From: JABDFW01 sp035550215
GTDB lineage: Bacteria; Bacteroidota; Bacteroidia; Chitinophagales; Chitinophagaceae
DNA: 64,000 nt
Assembly (NCBI GenBank): GCA_035550215.1
Contig: DASZPM010000006.1
Coordinates: forward strand, 160,312 to 224,311
Direction: 5' to 3'
A program made the position numbers and the translations under genes. Below the pieces are notes generated by a model. It was not told the origin of the DNA. It did no database searches and saw nothing but the letters and a program-made list of their open reading frames with translations. Shown piece by piece: positions 63,859 through 64,000 of the stretch (position 1 is its first letter; every line of letters begins with the position of its first letter).

Positions 63859-63947
63859 ACCCAAGTTGTTAGTTATGTAAAGTAAAAGAGAGCATTAATA
63901 AAAGATAATTTTGAGTTACCACACACAAAACTCAATTATCAATGCTC
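63859..63947. mobile_element. Probable left end of an insertion sequence with start-codon hairpin
   Basis: A long imperfect stem pairs 63890-63896 and 63904-63917 with 63929-63947 around an 11-base loop, with a 7-base and a 2-base bulge. The 3' arm contains the ATG of the ORF at 63942. Such hairpins that hide the transposase start are known in several insertion sequences. The outer end may be near ACCCAAGTTG at 63859; this is a guess since the right end is outside the window. Confidence 0.4.
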
Positions 63948-64000
63948 ACAGAGGATAAAATTATAGGGATTTACTGTATTATCGATGATATTTTAAAGGC
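63942..64000 (+). CDS. Partial ORF, probable transposase N-terminus (cut by window end)
   Basis: Nineteen complete codons reading MLTEDKIIGIYCIIDDILK remain open at the window edge. This N-terminus resembles DDE transposases of the IS982-like kind in Bacteroidota, from memory rather than from a search. The hairpin over the start codon supports an insertion-sequence origin. The rest lies outside the window. Confidence 0.4.
   Translation, partial: MLTEDKIIGIYCIIDDILK

Noticed and set aside
1..64000. CRISPR array, tRNA or rRNA genes, prophage
   Set aside because: No regularly spaced repeats, no cloverleaf with a TTCRA-type arm and no phage structural genes were found on reading both strands; a short RNA gene could still have been missed.

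Overview
The window looks like a chromosomal segment of a Bacteroidota species, most likely a soil or plant-associated member of the Chitinophagaceae. The evidence is two type IX secretion (T9SS) cargo proteins ending in the gliding-motility type C-terminal domain, the T9SS regulator PorX, an LpxC-FabZ fusion, tandem DUF3857 exported proteins, Crp/Fnr and FtsX/MacB-type proteins of Bacteroidota style, few recognisable Shine-Dalgarno sites, and promoter-like TTTG / TAnnTTTG elements. No rRNA, tRNA or CRISPR array was seen.

Layout. (1) 1-12100: exported polysaccharide-degrading enzymes (GH29, GH5, GH27, GH9, GH2) on the minus strand, with a LamG/CHU_C surface protein, a YjbR protein, and a plus-strand Crp/Fnr regulator with an NAD-epimerase. 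No SusC/SusD pair is present. (2) 12237-20732: housekeeping and single genes: TauE/SafE exporter, M28 peptidase, phytase-like esterase, SRPBCC and NTF2-like proteins, ComEA-like HhH protein, PhnP-like metallo-hydrolase, PdxH. (3) 20809-37846: a large locus with the parts list of a 3-keto-glycoside pathway. It has three TIM-barrel sugar isomerase/epimerase-like proteins, one Tat-exported gluconate-2-dehydrogenase subunit 3, five tandem GMC oxidoreductases, an MFS permease, a Gfo/Idh/MocA dehydrogenase, a lipoprotein cytochrome c and a DUF1080 (3-keto-disaccharide hydrolase family) protein. The reading proposed here is that glycosides are oxidised at C3 in the periplasm with electrons passed to cytochrome c, the keto-glycoside is cleaved by the DUF1080 and/or TIM-barrel proteins, and the keto-sugar is imported and reduced. 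(4) 37917-46576: a second T9SS cargo protein, an ABC ATPase, an HD protein and the lipid A genes lpxA, lpxC-fabZ, lpxD, followed by an HD phosphohydrolase. (5) 46802-54341: porX, then three tandem DUF3857 / transglutaminase-like exported paralogues whose catalytic Cys and His appear lost. (6) 54429-64000: MazG-like pyrophosphohydrolase, asd with what reads as a complete attenuator, M13 peptidase, PfkB kinase, a TetR regulator plus PaaE-like reductase, an FtsX-type ABC permease, and the first codons of a probable insertion-sequence transposase cut by the window end.

The two most interesting items are the asd leader (55985-56153) and the five-GMC keto-glycoside locus. The leader has a promoter, a 21-codon leader peptide made almost entirely of aspartate-family amino acids in its first 13 codons, and mutually exclusive antiterminator and terminator stems. 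All assignments come from reading the sequence; no database search or folding program was run.
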